From Bacillus cabrialesii (GTDB taxonomy: Bacteria; Bacillota; Bacilli; Bacillales; Bacillaceae), in assembly GCF_004124315.2 (NCBI RefSeq), contig NZ_CP096889.1:2525001-2589000 (forward strand): a DNA stretch of 64,000 nt. Direction: 5' to 3'. The stretch's first letter is position 1. Every line of letters begins with the position of its first letter. The notes under the pieces were generated by a model. It did not search any database. It was not told where the DNA came from and saw only the letters and a program-made list of their open reading frames with translations. This document shows positions 18,491 to 28,496 of the stretch, one piece after another. Made by a program: the position numbers and the translations under genes.

Positions 18491-20326
18491 TTATTTTTTG
18501 TTTTGATCGTCGTTTACTTCTTCGTATTCAGCGTCGACAACATTGTCATCAGCTTTGCCTTCAGCGTTTTCTCCGCCTTGAGCTTGCTGTGCTTTAGCAG
18601 CTTCTTCATAAAGCTTCATAGAAAGCTCTTGAACGATTGTCTGAAGCTCATCTTTTTTCGCTTTGATTTCTTCAAATTCGTTTTTCTCAATCGCTGCTTT
18701 TAAAGCGTCTTTGGCATCGTTGGCTTTTTTCACTTGTTCTTCGTCCACTTTGCCTTCAAGATCTTTTAATGTTTTCTCGGTTTGGAAAACAAGCTGATCT
18801 GCTTCGTTGCGGACTTCGATTTCTTCTTTTTTCTTCGCATCAGCGTCAGCATTTTCTTCCGCTTCTTTTACCATGCGTTCGATCTCATCATCAGAAAGAC
18901 CTGAAGAAGATTTGATTGTGATGTTTTGTTCTTTTCCTGTGCCTAGGTCTTTTGCTCTTACGTTTACGATACCGTTTTTGTCAATATCGAAAGAAACTTC
19001 GATTTGAGGCACGCCGCGCGGTGCCGGCGGGATATCAGTAAGCTGGAAGCGGCCGAGTGTTTTGTTGTCCGCAGACATTGGGCGCTCACCTTGAAGAACA
19101 TGGATATCAACAGCTGTTTGGTTATCAGCAGCAGTTGAGAACACCTGAGATTTGCTTGTCGGGATCGTTGTATTGCGGTCAATCAGTTTTGTGAACACGC
19201 CGCCCATTGTTTCGATACCGAGAGAAAGCGGTGTAACGTCAAGAAGAACTACGTCTTTTACGTCACCAGTGATTACGCCGCCCTGAATCGCAGCACCAAG
19301 CGCTACAACTTCATCTGGGTTTACGCCTTTATGCGCTTCTTTTCCAGTTTCTTTTTTGATTGCTTCTTGTACAGCAGGGATACGAGTTGATCCGCCGACA
19401 AGGATGACTTTGTCGATTTCGCTTGCAGAAAGGCCTGCATCTTGAAGCGCTTGACGGACAGGGCCCATTGTGCGCTCTACTAAATGAGAAGAAAGCTCTT
19501 CGAATTTAGCGCGAGTTAATGTCAGTTCAAGGTGAAGCGGTCCTGCTTCTCCAGCTGTGATAAACGGTAAAGAAATTTGCGTAGAAGATACGCCGGAAAG
19601 ATCTTTTTTCGCTTTTTCAGCTGCGTCTTTCAAACGCTGAAGTGCCATTTTGTCTTTTGACAGATCAATGCCGTTTTCTTTTTTGAATTCAGACACAAGG
19701 TGATCGATGATGACTTGGTCAAAATCGTCTCCGCCTAAACGGTTGTCACCGGCAGTTGAACGAACTTCGAATACACCGTCACCAAGCTCAAGGATTGAAA
19801 CGTCGAATGTACCGCCGCCAAGGTCGTATACGAGGATCGTTTGATCTTCATCTGTTTTATCAAGTCCGTATGCAAGCGCTGCTGCAGTCGGTTCGTTGAT
19901 GATACGTTCTACTTCAAGACCTGCAATTTTACCAGCGTCTTTTGTCGCTTGACGCTCAGCATCGTTAAAGTATGCAGGAACTGTGATAACTGCTTTTGAT
20001 ACTGTTTCGCCAAGATAGCTTTCAGCGTATGATTTAAGGTGTTGAAGGATGATAGCAGACACTTCTTGAGGAGTGTAATCTTTTCCTTCAATTTCAACTT
20101 TATAATCAGTACCCATATGGCGTTTAACAGACATGATTGTGTTAGGGTTTGTGATAGATTGGCGTTTAGCCACTTCCCCTACTTGGCGTTCGCCGTTTTT
20201 GAATGCAACAACTGATGGTGTTGTGCGGTTTCCTTCAGCGTTAGCAATAACTTTAGGCTCTCCGCCTTCAAGCACTGCCACACATGAGTTTGTTGTTCCT
20301 AAGTCGATTCCGATAACTTTACTCAC
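18491..20326 (-). CDS. dnaK: Chaperone DnaK (Hsp70)
   Basis: A 611-residue Hsp70 chaperone. The nucleotide-binding domain starts GIDLGTTNSCVAVLEGG and contains the phosphate motif DLGGGTFDVSI near residue 170. The substrate domain begins near 360 (VLLDVTPLSLGIE), and a helical lid ends in an acidic tail. The spacing after grpE is short (24 bases). Control is by HrcA/CIRCE upstream of hrcA. Confidence 0.99.
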   Translation of the reverse strand: MSKVIGIDLGTTNSCVAVLEGGEPKVIANAEGNRTTPSVVAFKNGERQVGEVAKRQSITNPNTIMSVKRHMGTDYKVEIEGKDYTPQEVSAIILQHLKSYAESYLGETVSKAVITVPAYFNDAERQATKDAGKIAGLEVERIINEPTAAALAYGLDKTDEDQTILVYDLGGGTFDVSILELGDGVFEVRSTAGDNRLGGDDFDQVIIDHLVSEFKKENGIDLSKDKMALQRLKDAAEKAKKDLSGVSSTQISLPFITAGEAGPLHLELTLTRAKFEELSSHLVERTMGPVRQALQDAGLSASEIDKVILVGGSTRIPAVQEAIKKETGKEAHKGVNPDEVVALGAAIQGGVITGDVKDVVLLDVTPLSLGIETMGGVFTKLIDRNTTIPTSKSQVFSTAADNQTAVDIHVLQGERPMSADNKTLGRFQLTDIPPAPRGVPQIEVSFDIDKNGIVNVRAKDLGTGKEQNITIKSSSGLSDDEIERMVKEAEENADADAKKKEEIEVRNEADQLVFQTEKTLKDLEGKVDEEQVKKANDAKDALKAAIEKNEFEEIKAKKDELQTIVQELSMKLYEEAAKAQQAQGGENAEGKADDNVVDAEYEEVNDDQNKK

Positions 20327-20349
20327 TTGAATTACCTCCTGCTATGTAA

Positions 20350-20913
20350 TTATTGATTCACTTTGACCATGGAAGGGCGAATGACGCGATCCTTCAGCTT
20401 ATAGCCTTTTTGCATTTCCTCAACAACAATGTTGGAGCCGTAGTTTTCATCTTCAGCCTGCATAACGGCTTGGTGCAGATTAGGATCAAATTCCTGCCCT
20501 ACAGCTTCGATGGCTTCCACGCCTTCTTTTTTCAAGGCTTCTACGAGCTGGCGGTGGACCATTTCCATTCCCTGGAGCAAACTTTTCGTCTGTTCATTGT
20601 CGGCTTCAACTTGAAGCGCTCTTTCAAAGCTGTCAAGAGCCGGCAGCAAATCAGCCACGATGTTTTGAGAACGGTATTTTTGGGACGCTTCCATCTCTAA
20701 GCGGCTGCGTCGTTTATAGTTTTCAAAGTCTGCTTGAACACGCAAAAGTTTGTTTTCTTTTTCTTCAAGCAAACCTTGCAATTCGTTAATTTGGTTTTGA
20801 AGAAGTTCGCTTTCGTTTGTTTCTTCCTGCTGTTCTTCAGCGGCAGCTTGTTCTTCAGTCACTTCTTGCTCTTCTGTTTCGTTTTGTTCAACGGTTTGTT
20901 TTTCTTCTGACAT
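20350..20913 (-). CDS. grpE: Nucleotide exchange factor GrpE
   Basis: A 187-residue dimeric exchange factor that releases ADP from DnaK. A Glu/Gln-rich disordered N-terminus (about 1-40) precedes a long coiled coil (about 40-90) and the C-terminal beta domain with the GrpE signature near residues 140-185. The ATG at 20913 follows GGGAGGTG at good spacing. The frame extends six codons further without a better start. Confidence 0.97.
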   Translation of the reverse strand: MSEEKQTVEQNETEEQEVTEEQAAAEEQQEETNESELLQNQINELQGLLEEKENKLLRVQADFENYKRRSRLEMEASQKYRSQNIVADLLPALDSFERALQVEADNEQTKSLLQGMEMVHRQLVEALKKEGVEAIEAVGQEFDPNLHQAVMQAEDENYGSNIVVEEMQKGYKLKDRVIRPSMVKVNQ

Positions 20914-20984
20914 TGTGTTCACCTCCCTCAAAGTGTAAGGCGAAGGGCTGATGCCGCCCTTCGATAAAATTTGCCAAAATTCCC

Positions 20985-22016
20985 TTATTCATCATACAAA
21001 CTTGTTAATGCTTTTGACAAGTCTGAAGTCACATGCTGAAGCAGGCTGACAACCCTGGAATAATTCATACGGGTCGGGCCGATGATCGCAATTGAGCCGA
21101 TCTGCTTCTGATCAACAGTATAAGAAGCCGTGATCAGACTGCAGTTTTCCATCTCTTCATAGTCGTTTTCTTTCCCGATTTTAATTGAAATTCCCGCGTG
21201 CGGGGATTGAACGAGTTTTAGTACATCCTGTTCTTTTTCGATTAATGAGAGCAGCGACCGAACTCTGGTGATATCATGGAACTCCGGCTGATTCAGCATA
21301 TTGATTTTTCCGCCGAAAAACAATTTTTCGACGTGGCTTGTGGAATGAAAGGTTGAACGAAGCGCGTCAAGAATGTTGTCATAGTTTTTAATGTGCTGTC
21401 TTAGGTACATGACGACTTCCTTAAATATGCGCTCATTCAGTTCATCCATTGGAACACCGGTTAAACGGTCGTTCAATATATTTACCAGTTTTTCAATATC
21501 AGACAGATCCATTTTGGCTGGAAAATTAATTGTTTTATTTTCCACATGCCCCGTATTGGTAACGAGAATCGCTACCGCCATATCAGGCTGAATCGGTATG
21601 ATTTGAATCTGTTTAAGGTAATTCTCACTCAGCTTCGGCCCGAGTACGATGGATGTATAATTCGTCAGATCGGACAAAATTTGCGCTGATTTTTGAACTG
21701 TCTTCTCCAGCTCGAAAATTTTCTCTTTGAAGATCGAGTGGATTTGGTCCAGGTCGCTTTTGGTCAGTTTGACGGGTGACAGCAAATGGTCAACATAGTA
21801 CCGGTACCCTTTTTCTGACGGAACACGCCCTGAGGATGAATGGGTTTTTTCAATGAAGCCCAGTTCTTCCAAGTCAGCCATCTCGTTTCTTATTGTTGCA
21901 GAGCTAAATGTGATTTCATCTTTTTTCGAAAGAGTTCTTGATCCTACCGGCTGTGCCGATTTAATAAAATCGTTGATAATAACCTGAAGGATCAGCAGCT
22001 GACGATTTGTTAACAT
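20985..22016 (-). CDS. hrcA: Heat-inducible transcription repressor HrcA
   Basis: A 343-residue repressor that binds CIRCE with help from GroEL. An N-terminal winged helix (about 1-75, with GSRTLSKK and the basic GRVPSEKGYRYYVD stretch) precedes a GAF-like dimer domain. The third of three tandem ATGs (22016) is chosen because it lies 6 bases after GAGGTG and gives the family length. It is the first gene of its own regulated operon, 14 bases after the operator. Confidence 0.97.
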   Translation of the reverse strand: MLTNRQLLILQVIINDFIKSAQPVGSRTLSKKDEITFSSATIRNEMADLEELGFIEKTHSSSGRVPSEKGYRYYVDHLLSPVKLTKSDLDQIHSIFKEKIFELEKTVQKSAQILSDLTNYTSIVLGPKLSENYLKQIQIIPIQPDMAVAILVTNTGHVENKTINFPAKMDLSDIEKLVNILNDRLTGVPMDELNERIFKEVVMYLRQHIKNYDNILDALRSTFHSTSHVEKLFFGGKINMLNQPEFHDITRVRSLLSLIEKEQDVLKLVQSPHAGISIKIGKENDYEEMENCSLITASYTVDQKQIGSIAIIGPTRMNYSRVVSLLQHVTSDLSKALTSLYDE

Positions 22017-22030
22017 CATCATCACCTCTG

Positions 22031-22057
22031 TTAGCACTCTCGATAAGCGAGTGCTAA
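22031..22057. promoter_or_regulatory. CIRCE operator
   Basis: A perfect TTAGCACTC-N9-GAGTGCTAA inverted repeat directly upstream of hrcA, the binding site of HrcA. It lies in the 5' leader just downstream of the SigA promoter. Confidence 0.98.
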
Positions 22058-22067
22058 TTCTATAACA

Positions 22068-22096
22068 AAAGTATCAAACCACAAGAAAAATGTCAA
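22068..22096 (-). promoter_or_regulatory. SigA promoter of the hrcA-dnaK operon
   Basis: TTGACA at 22096-22091 is clear and abuts the hemW stop codon. The -10 is either TACTTT (17 bp spacing, 22073-22068) or GATACT (15 bp spacing). Both are imperfect, so the exact start is uncertain. The CIRCE operator follows immediately. Confidence 0.7.
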
Positions 22097-23236
22097 TTAT
22101 AACTCACCCAAAAAAGCGCCAAAAACTTCATTACCTAATAATTTCCCCTGATGAGTCAAACAAACGGCAGACTCCGAATTGTGAATCAGTCCTTTTTCAG
22201 TAAGGTCTTTTAATACGCTTGGAAAAAGTTCATCCAGTGAACGTCCGTATTTTTGGGCAAATCGTTTTTTGCTGACACCGGCTGTTTTTCTTAAACCTAA
22301 AAACATTTCTTCTTCAATTTGTTCTTCTGTTGTCACTTCATGTGTATCTCTGTACGGAAAACCTTTTTCAGCTATCAGGTCAATATAATGTTTGACTGGT
22401 CCGACGTTTACTGTCCGTGTGCCGTTGAGATATCCGTGGGCTCCTGCTCCAAAGCCGAAATAATCCTCGTTGCTCCAATACGTCAGATTGTGCCTTGATT
22501 CCATGCCCGGCTTGGCAAAGTTGCTTATTTCATATTGATGAATGCCGTGAGCTTCCATGCGGCTCATCACCATTTCATACATTTCGGCTTCCTGCTCCTG
22601 CGGCGGCAAATGAAGTCGGCCTTTTTGCATCAAGTTATAAAATACCGTTTTCGGCTCTACAATGAGTGAGTATACGGAATAATGCTCCGCATCCAGCGAT
22701 AAAGCGGTGTCTATGGAATGCTCCAGATGCTTGAGGGTTTGTCCCGGCAGCCCGAACATTAAATCAAGACTGATATTGTCAAAACCGATTTCCCGCGCTC
22801 TTTCAAATGAGGCAAATACATCTTTTTGTTTGTGCACTCGGCCGATTTTTTCTAACAGATCGTCTTCGAACGTTTGGACACCAAAGCTGAGGCGATTTAC
22901 GCCTGCTTCTTTTAAAATGTTCAATTTCTCAGCGGACAAGTCGTCCGGATTCGCTTCAACCGCAAATTCCGATAAGGCGCTTGAGGGCTTCAGCACTCGG
23001 ACAATCATGTCCATCAGCTTTTTGAGCTGTTCCTCAGAGAGAGAGGTCGGCGTGCCTCCTCCGATAAAGATCGTTTTGAGGTCAGGCTGGCCTGTTTTTG
23101 CAACTGTATTTATCATTTCCTGTTCGAGCGCGTTTAAATACTCGCCGACAGGCTGGCTTTGAATAAAATATTTATTGAAATCGCAGTAGTGGCAAATATG
23201 CTCACAGAATGGGATATGGATATAAGCTGATTTCAA
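22097..23236 (-). CDS. hemW: Radical SAM heme chaperone HemW
   Basis: A 379-residue radical-SAM protein of the HemN/HemW family (YqeR in B. subtilis). The cluster motif CEHICHYCDF near residue 10 has Phe rather than Cys after the third cysteine, which marks HemW, a heme-trafficking protein, instead of the oxidase HemN. GGGTPTSL near 64 is the SAM-binding region. The TTG at 23236 follows GAAGGTG and gives family length. It lies between lepA and hrcA. Confidence 0.9.
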   Translation of the reverse strand: MKSAYIHIPFCEHICHYCDFNKYFIQSQPVGEYLNALEQEMINTVAKTGQPDLKTIFIGGGTPTSLSEEQLKKLMDMIVRVLKPSSALSEFAVEANPDDLSAEKLNILKEAGVNRLSFGVQTFEDDLLEKIGRVHKQKDVFASFERAREIGFDNISLDLMFGLPGQTLKHLEHSIDTALSLDAEHYSVYSLIVEPKTVFYNLMQKGRLHLPPQEQEAEMYEMVMSRMEAHGIHQYEISNFAKPGMESRHNLTYWSNEDYFGFGAGAHGYLNGTRTVNVGPVKHYIDLIAEKGFPYRDTHEVTTEEQIEEEMFLGLRKTAGVSKKRFAQKYGRSLDELFPSVLKDLTEKGLIHNSESAVCLTHQGKLLGNEVFGAFLGEL

Positions 23237-23257
23237 CGAATTCACCTTCTTTACAGA

Positions 23258-23291
23258 AAGAAGCCGCAGTACAGGACTGCGGCGGCTTCTA
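23258..23291 (-). terminator. Hairpin between lepA and hemW
   Basis: Arms GAAGCCGCAG and CTGCGG-CGGCTTC flank a short loop. On the minus strand it is followed by a weak T-rich run (TTCTTTCTG), so it may be an attenuator or partial terminator, not a full stop. Confidence 0.5.
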
Positions 23292-25127
23292 TTATTTTTT
23301 CGGACTGTCGTCCATTTTCAGGACTGCCATAAATGCTTCTTGCGGCACTTCAACTGAGCCGACCTGCTTCATTCGGCGTTTTCCTTCTTTTTGTTTTTCA
23401 AGAAGTTTCCGTTTACGCGAGATGTCCCCTCCGTAACATTTAGCCAATACATTTTTACGCATTGCTTTTATGGTAGAGCGGGCCACGATTTTCTGGCCGA
23501 TCGCCGCTTGAATCGGTACTTCAAAGTGCTGACGCGGAATAAGCTCTTTCAGCTTCTCAACGATCACTTTTCCTCGTTCATACGCGTAATCACGATGCAC
23601 GATAAAGGACAGAGCATCGATTTTTTCACCGTTCAGCATAATGTCCATTTTCACAAGCTTGGACGGTTTGTAGCCGATCAGTTCATAATCAAACGACGCG
23701 TAGCCTTTTGTGCTTGATTTCAGCTGGTCAAAAAACTCATAGACGATCTCCGCCAACGGCATATCATAGACAATGCTGACACGGTTTGCGTCTAAATACT
23801 GCATATCAATAAAGTTGCCGCGTTTGCCTTGGCAAAGCTCCATTACGGCACCGACATAGTCATTCGGCACCATCATCGTCGCTTTTACGTACGGCTCCTC
23901 AATCCGTTCGATCTTTTGAGGGTCCGGCATGTTGGACGGGTTATCAACAACGACCTTTTCGCCGTCTGTCATATACACGTCATAGATAACACTTGGCGCT
24001 GTCGTAATCAGATCGATGTTGAACTCACGCTCAATCCGCTCCTGAATGATTTCCATGTGGAGCATACCCAAAAATCCGCAGCGGAATCCGAACCCAAGCG
24101 CTTGTGAAGTTTCCGCTTCATATTGAAGGGCGGAATCATTCAGCTCAAGTTTTTCAAGGGCTTCCCTTAGATCATTATATTTCGCTGTATCAATCGGATA
24201 CAAACCGCAGTACACCATCGGGTTGAGCTTGCGGTATCCCGGCAGCGCTTCGTCTGCAGGATTTGCAGCACTCGTTATCGTATCACCGACACGCGTGTCG
24301 CCGACATTTTTGATTGAGGCAGTCAGGAATCCTACATCACCGACCGTCAGTTCATTTGTCGGAGTCGCTTTCGGCGTGAATACGCCGACTTCTGTTACTT
24401 CGAATTCTTTGCCGGTTGCCATCATTTTGATTTTTTGCCCCGGCTTTACCGTTCCTTCAACGACTCTGATATACGCCACGACACCGCGGTAGGCGTCATA
24501 AAGCGAGTCGAAGATCAACGCTTTGAGCGGCGCCTCCGGATCTCCGGTCGGAGCAGGCACCTTTTCTACGATCTGTTCTAATATCTCCTCAATCCCGATA
24601 CCGGCTTTTGCTGAAGCAAGCACGGCTTCTGATGCATCAAGGCCGATAACATCTTCCACCTCTTGTCGCACGCGTTCCGGCTCGGCGCTCGGAAGATCGA
24701 TTTTATTGATGACCGGAAGGATTTCAAGATCGTTGTCAAGCGCTAAGTAGACATTGGCGAGCGTCTGCGCTTCAATTCCCTGTGCTGCATCCACGACAAG
24801 AATCGCTCCTTCGCAGGCAGCAAGGCTTCGGGATACTTCGTACGTGAAGTCGACGTGCCCTGGTGTATCAATCAGATGGAAAATATATTCTTCTCCGTCT
24901 TTTGCTTTGTATTTAAGCTGAACAGAGTTTAACTTAATCGTTATGCCCCGTTCACGTTCAAGATCCATAGAATCGAGCAATTGTTCTTTCATTTCTCGTT
25001 GAGTGATTGCCGACGTTTTTTCTAAAATACGATCCGCTAAGGTCGATTTTCCGTGGTCAATATGGGCAATGATAGAGAAATTTCGTATTCTCGACTGCCT
25101 CTCTAAACGCTTTTCTTTATCTGTCAC
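23292..25127 (-). CDS. lepA: Elongation factor 4 (LepA), back-translocating GTPase
   Basis: A 611-residue translational GTPase that acts on stalled or misassembled ribosomes. The G motifs are visible: AHIDHGKSTL near residue 20, DTPGHVDF near 83 and NKIDLP near 137. EF-G-like domains II, III and V follow, with the LepA-specific lysine-rich C-terminus. It precedes hemW, as in B. subtilis. Confidence 0.97.
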   Translation of the reverse strand: MTDKEKRLERQSRIRNFSIIAHIDHGKSTLADRILEKTSAITQREMKEQLLDSMDLERERGITIKLNSVQLKYKAKDGEEYIFHLIDTPGHVDFTYEVSRSLAACEGAILVVDAAQGIEAQTLANVYLALDNDLEILPVINKIDLPSAEPERVRQEVEDVIGLDASEAVLASAKAGIGIEEILEQIVEKVPAPTGDPEAPLKALIFDSLYDAYRGVVAYIRVVEGTVKPGQKIKMMATGKEFEVTEVGVFTPKATPTNELTVGDVGFLTASIKNVGDTRVGDTITSAANPADEALPGYRKLNPMVYCGLYPIDTAKYNDLREALEKLELNDSALQYEAETSQALGFGFRCGFLGMLHMEIIQERIEREFNIDLITTAPSVIYDVYMTDGEKVVVDNPSNMPDPQKIERIEEPYVKATMMVPNDYVGAVMELCQGKRGNFIDMQYLDANRVSIVYDMPLAEIVYEFFDQLKSSTKGYASFDYELIGYKPSKLVKMDIMLNGEKIDALSFIVHRDYAYERGKVIVEKLKELIPRQHFEVPIQAAIGQKIVARSTIKAMRKNVLAKCYGGDISRKRKLLEKQKEGKRRMKQVGSVEVPQEAFMAVLKMDDSPKK

Positions 25128-25206
25128 AATCTATCACTCCTACTATTAAACGCAAAATACACTAGGTTAGATTATATCAATAGGATTGTAAAGATTCAAT
25201 GTAAAA

Positions 25207-25254
25207 CAAGAAAGAGAAAAGTTCCCTGTCAATCTTGGGCTGCTTTTCTCTTTC
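25207..25254 (-). terminator. Terminator after yqxA
   Basis: On the minus strand GAAAGAGAAAAG and CTTTTCTCTTTC (12-base perfect arms) are followed by TTGTTTT. It ends the gpr-spoIIP-yqxA run before lepA. Confidence 0.75.
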
Positions 25255-25260
25255 ACGCAC

Positions 25261-25608
25261 CTATTGATTCAGATCCCGTATCCATTCATACATCGACTGG
25301 GCAGAGTTGGTTACGGTGTCCGAAAGCGCTTTTCCGGCTTTTGAGAACATATTGAACGTTTCTACCTGTTCCAGCTCTTTTTGTTTTTCTTCTAAATCTT
25401 TTGCGGTGACTGTTTCTCCTAAAATCGAGGCTTCTTTTTCATTATTTTTTCCGTCGGTGAGCGTAAACGCTCCCTTAAGTGAAGGGTCATGATAGCCTTT
25501 CATACTGAGCATTCCGTTATTCGCCTGCTGCATGCCGAACAGGACGCCTAAAAACATGATCGTGACAAGCAGCAAACATTTGCCAAAGTATGCAATCAAA
25601 TCAACCAC
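25261..25608 (-). CDS. yqxA: YqxA, DUF3679 protein downstream of spoIIP
   Basis: A 115-residue protein with one N-terminal membrane segment (about 8-27) and a charged outer domain, assigned to the DUF3679 group by recall. Function is unknown. It lies 7 bases after spoIIP and is therefore likely expressed with it in sporulation. Confidence 0.8.
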   Translation of the reverse strand: MVDLIAYFGKCLLLVTIMFLGVLFGMQQANNGMLSMKGYHDPSLKGAFTLTDGKNNEKEASILGETVTAKDLEEKQKELEQVETFNMFSKAGKALSDTVTNSAQSMYEWIRDLNQ

Positions 25609-25615
25609 CTATTTC

Positions 25616-26821
25616 TTATTGTTTTTTCGTCTCGCCGCTCTCCGCGTTGACCTTTTCAGCATTCCAGTACATTTCACTGAATACGTCCGCTGCCGCATCA
25701 GCCGCACGCTGGAGCTCTTCGAGATTGTTATCTACTCCGCCAAATTCTAGCAAAAGCGCTCTGTCGGTTAAATCCTGATTGTAAACACCATTATCGCCTG
25801 GCGAGCCTTTTGAAAAGACACCTGTGCTGAGTCCTGGATATTTTTTCTCCATCAGCTTATGAAGCTCGCTTGCAATTTTATAGTTTTCTTCGAAGTTTTT
25901 GCTTTTTTTGCCGACGACAAAGGCTACCCGGGCATAGCTTTTCCCTTTAATCGTTGCTGTTGTATCTTTCTTTCGCCGTGAGTCTCTGTGGATGTCAATG
26001 ATATATTGCAGGTTTTTGTTTGAGGCGAGCGCATCTTTGACGACCGGCCTTGATTCATCATAGGATCTGGCATAGTTTAAGCCTTTTTTGTTCAGTTTTG
26101 CCTGTATATCGGATTTGTTCACTGTGGCTCCGATGCCTTGGGATTCTAGCGCTTTTCCGAACATATCTCCTACGAGCGTGACGTTGGCTTTAGAATGGCG
26201 CGCCATATCGGGATCGGTCTCGCCTTTTAATAGAGGGAGATATGATTCCGTATTGTGCGTGTGATAGACAAAGACAACCTTTTTGTCACCTGTTGTTTGT
26301 TTCGGCGGATCTTTTTTCGCATTGTCTGATTGTGTTTGCTGTTTTTCAATCTCTGCCACATTCGCTTCTCTTTCTTCCTCCATTACCTTTGACGGCGGCG
26401 GAGATTCCGCTGGCATATTCGTATAGTCCGTGCCTTGTCCAGCTAACAGAATCTCGGTATCAAATTGTGCAAACCCCGGAAGCTCCCGGCCGAGAAAGCT
26501 CCGCGGATCCTCGAGGTTAATGCTTGTCGCCAGCTTCAAAGAAAGACGCGAAAGATGAAATGAGCTGTCGGTTTGAGAAAGATCAGAAGCGAAATAATGG
26601 TTTTCCATCCTCAGCAAGTGTGCAAACACGTCACCCGGCAATTCTTCAGCAATCCCATAAAAAGAGTCAGACGACGGCCTGAGTTCCGGCCGGAGAGACG
26701 TCAGCACACCGGATAGAACAAAAATCACAATAAGGCTCGCGATAAATAGAAAGATGGCTTTTACCGCTTTCCCTCCATTTACCGCAACAACAATTTGTCT
26801 GTTTCTGCGTTTATTTCTCAT
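25616..26821 (-). CDS. spoIIP: Sporulation cell wall amidase/endopeptidase SpoIIP
   Basis: A 401-residue membrane-anchored hydrolase that, with SpoIID and SpoIIM, degrades septal peptidoglycan to drive engulfment. It has an N-terminal membrane anchor (about 20-43), a linker and a C-terminal catalytic domain. HTHNTESY near residue 188 provides zinc/active-site His and Glu, and LLEFGGVDNN near 365 is the second active-site element. In B. subtilis it is under SigE (and SigF/G for low levels). Confidence 0.96.
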   Translation of the reverse strand: MRNKRRNRQIVVAVNGGKAVKAIFLFIASLIVIFVLSGVLTSLRPELRPSSDSFYGIAEELPGDVFAHLLRMENHYFASDLSQTDSSFHLSRLSLKLATSINLEDPRSFLGRELPGFAQFDTEILLAGQGTDYTNMPAESPPPSKVMEEEREANVAEIEKQQTQSDNAKKDPPKQTTGDKKVVFVYHTHNTESYLPLLKGETDPDMARHSKANVTLVGDMFGKALESQGIGATVNKSDIQAKLNKKGLNYARSYDESRPVVKDALASNKNLQYIIDIHRDSRRKKDTTATIKGKSYARVAFVVGKKSKNFEENYKIASELHKLMEKKYPGLSTGVFSKGSPGDNGVYNQDLTDRALLLEFGGVDNNLEELQRAADAAADVFSEMYWNAEKVNAESGETKKQ

Positions 26822-26850
26822 TGAATCCCTCCAGCGCTTGTCTAGTAATT

Positions 26851-26858
26851 ACTCTATG
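26851..26858 (-). promoter_or_regulatory. Possible SigE -10 element before spoIIP
   Basis: CATAGAGT (minus strand) resembles the SigE -10 (CATAnnnT) and sits 30 bases upstream of the spoIIP ATG in the short gap after gpr. No clear -35 is seen. SigE control of spoIIP is known in B. subtilis, but the exact site is an inference. Confidence 0.35.
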
Positions 26859-26883
26859 AACAAGCTAGAGGAAGTAGAACCGT

Positions 26884-27990
26884 TTAGTGATTGTAGGAGC
26901 CTTTGTTTTCTTGTGACACTTTTTCATGAAGCGCTGTGTTTAATCCGTTTGCCAGCACATTTGCCATATCGTCGATAAATGAATCAACTTCCTTCGGCGT
27001 AACCATTAAGTTGTGCCCTAAAGGCGAGAGCACCTCGTGAATGAGCTGGCGTTTTTCATTTTCTTCAAGGGTTCCGACAATGCCGAGGAACGATTGCCGC
27101 TGCTTTTGATCGGGGAGATCCTCTTCAGTGAGCACTTTCTTTTTCCCAAACGTCATGCCAGCCGGAACAAGCGATCTTGATGGCCTGTCATCTTTCATTT
27201 CTCTGCCAAAATGTTTTAATATGTAGTCCACCGTGTCGCTGGCAATTGTCACGGCATCAACGACCGTCGGAACTCCGATTGCGATCACCGGCACGCCGAG
27301 CGTGTCTTTGCTTAAATCTTTTCGCTTATTTCCCACACCAGACCCCGGGTGAATGCCTGTATCCGATATTTGAATGGTTGTGTTGACCCTTTCCACCGCC
27401 CGCGCCGCCAATGCATCAATGGCAATGACAAAATCAGGCTTGGATTGCTCAATCACACCTTTAATAATGTCGCTTGTTTCGATTCCTGTAATCCCCATCA
27501 CGCCAGGTGCAAAAGCACTGACAGGCCTGTACCCTTCCTGCACGTTTTCCGGCTGAAGCTTAAACAAGTGCCTTGTTACCAATAGATTTTCTACAGCCAT
27601 CGGTCCCAGCGCGTCAGGCGTCACATTCCAGTTGCCGAGCCCGACGATCAAACAGCTCGCATCTTTTGAGATTTTAAGGCTTTCAAGAAAAGCCGAGAAT
27701 TCCTCCGCAAAGACAGCAGAGACTTTTTCCTGCATTTCCGAATCATTCTCTCTGATTCCTTGCGCCTCAAGCGTTAAATAGCGCCCTTCTTTTTTTCCCG
27801 ATAGCTCCGCGCCTTCCTTTGTAATATCAACCGTGCGGATTTTAATGCCGCCGCGATCACGTTCTTTTTCAATAAAACCTTTAATTTCTTTTGTCGGCAC
27901 AGCCTGCTGATTGGCCATTGCTTCCTTCGTTTCCACTGCCAAATCGGTACGTATCAAATACTGATTAACATCCAGTTCACTCTTTTTCAT
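26884..27990 (-). CDS. gpr: Spore germination protease GPR
   Basis: A 368-residue zymogen that, after self-cleavage of a short N-terminal propeptide in the developing spore, degrades small acid-soluble proteins during germination. The length matches B. subtilis Gpr. Recognisable conserved parts are the N-terminal propeptide region, VGLGNWNVTPDALGP near residue 125 and FVIAIDALAARA near 190, with acidic catalytic residues of the A25 type. A forespore (SigG) promoter is expected upstream; I could not place it confidently. Confidence 0.96.
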   Translation of the reverse strand: MKKSELDVNQYLIRTDLAVETKEAMANQQAVPTKEIKGFIEKERDRGGIKIRTVDITKEGAELSGKKEGRYLTLEAQGIRENDSEMQEKVSAVFAEEFSAFLESLKISKDASCLIVGLGNWNVTPDALGPMAVENLLVTRHLFKLQPENVQEGYRPVSAFAPGVMGITGIETSDIIKGVIEQSKPDFVIAIDALAARAVERVNTTIQISDTGIHPGSGVGNKRKDLSKDTLGVPVIAIGVPTVVDAVTIASDTVDYILKHFGREMKDDRPSRSLVPAGMTFGKKKVLTEEDLPDQKQRQSFLGIVGTLEENEKRQLIHEVLSPLGHNLMVTPKEVDSFIDDMANVLANGLNTALHEKVSQENKGSYNH

Positions 27991-28088
27991 CAGGGGCCTC
28001 CTTCACATTCAGTACCTATATTGTTGCCATTCGCTGTATGAATCATGCTAAAAAGAGATCCTTCAATGAAAAATACTTTACATTTATA

Positions 28089-28117
28089 TTGCAATCTAAA
28101 GATGTGTTTGATAGAAT
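28089..28117 (+). promoter_or_regulatory. SigA promoter of rpsT
   Basis: TTGCAA (28089-28094) and TAGAAT (28112-28117) with 17 bp spacing, 75 bases upstream of rpsT. Confidence 0.65.
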
Positions 28118-28180
28118 ACAATTTGTTCTATTGTGAAGAAGATTTAACCTTAAGACACTGTGCTACAGGTTGTATCTTAG

Positions 28181-28459
<279 letters not shown>

Positions 28460-28463
28460 TATA

Positions 28464-28496
28464 AAAACGATCCTCAATGATGGGGATCGTTTTTTT
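28464..28496. terminator. Terminator of rpsT, overlapping the holA stop
   Basis: AAAACGATCC and GGATCGTTTT arms with a run of T on the plus strand. The holA stop codon (28474-28476) lies inside the stem, so one hairpin serves the two converging genes. Confidence 0.85.
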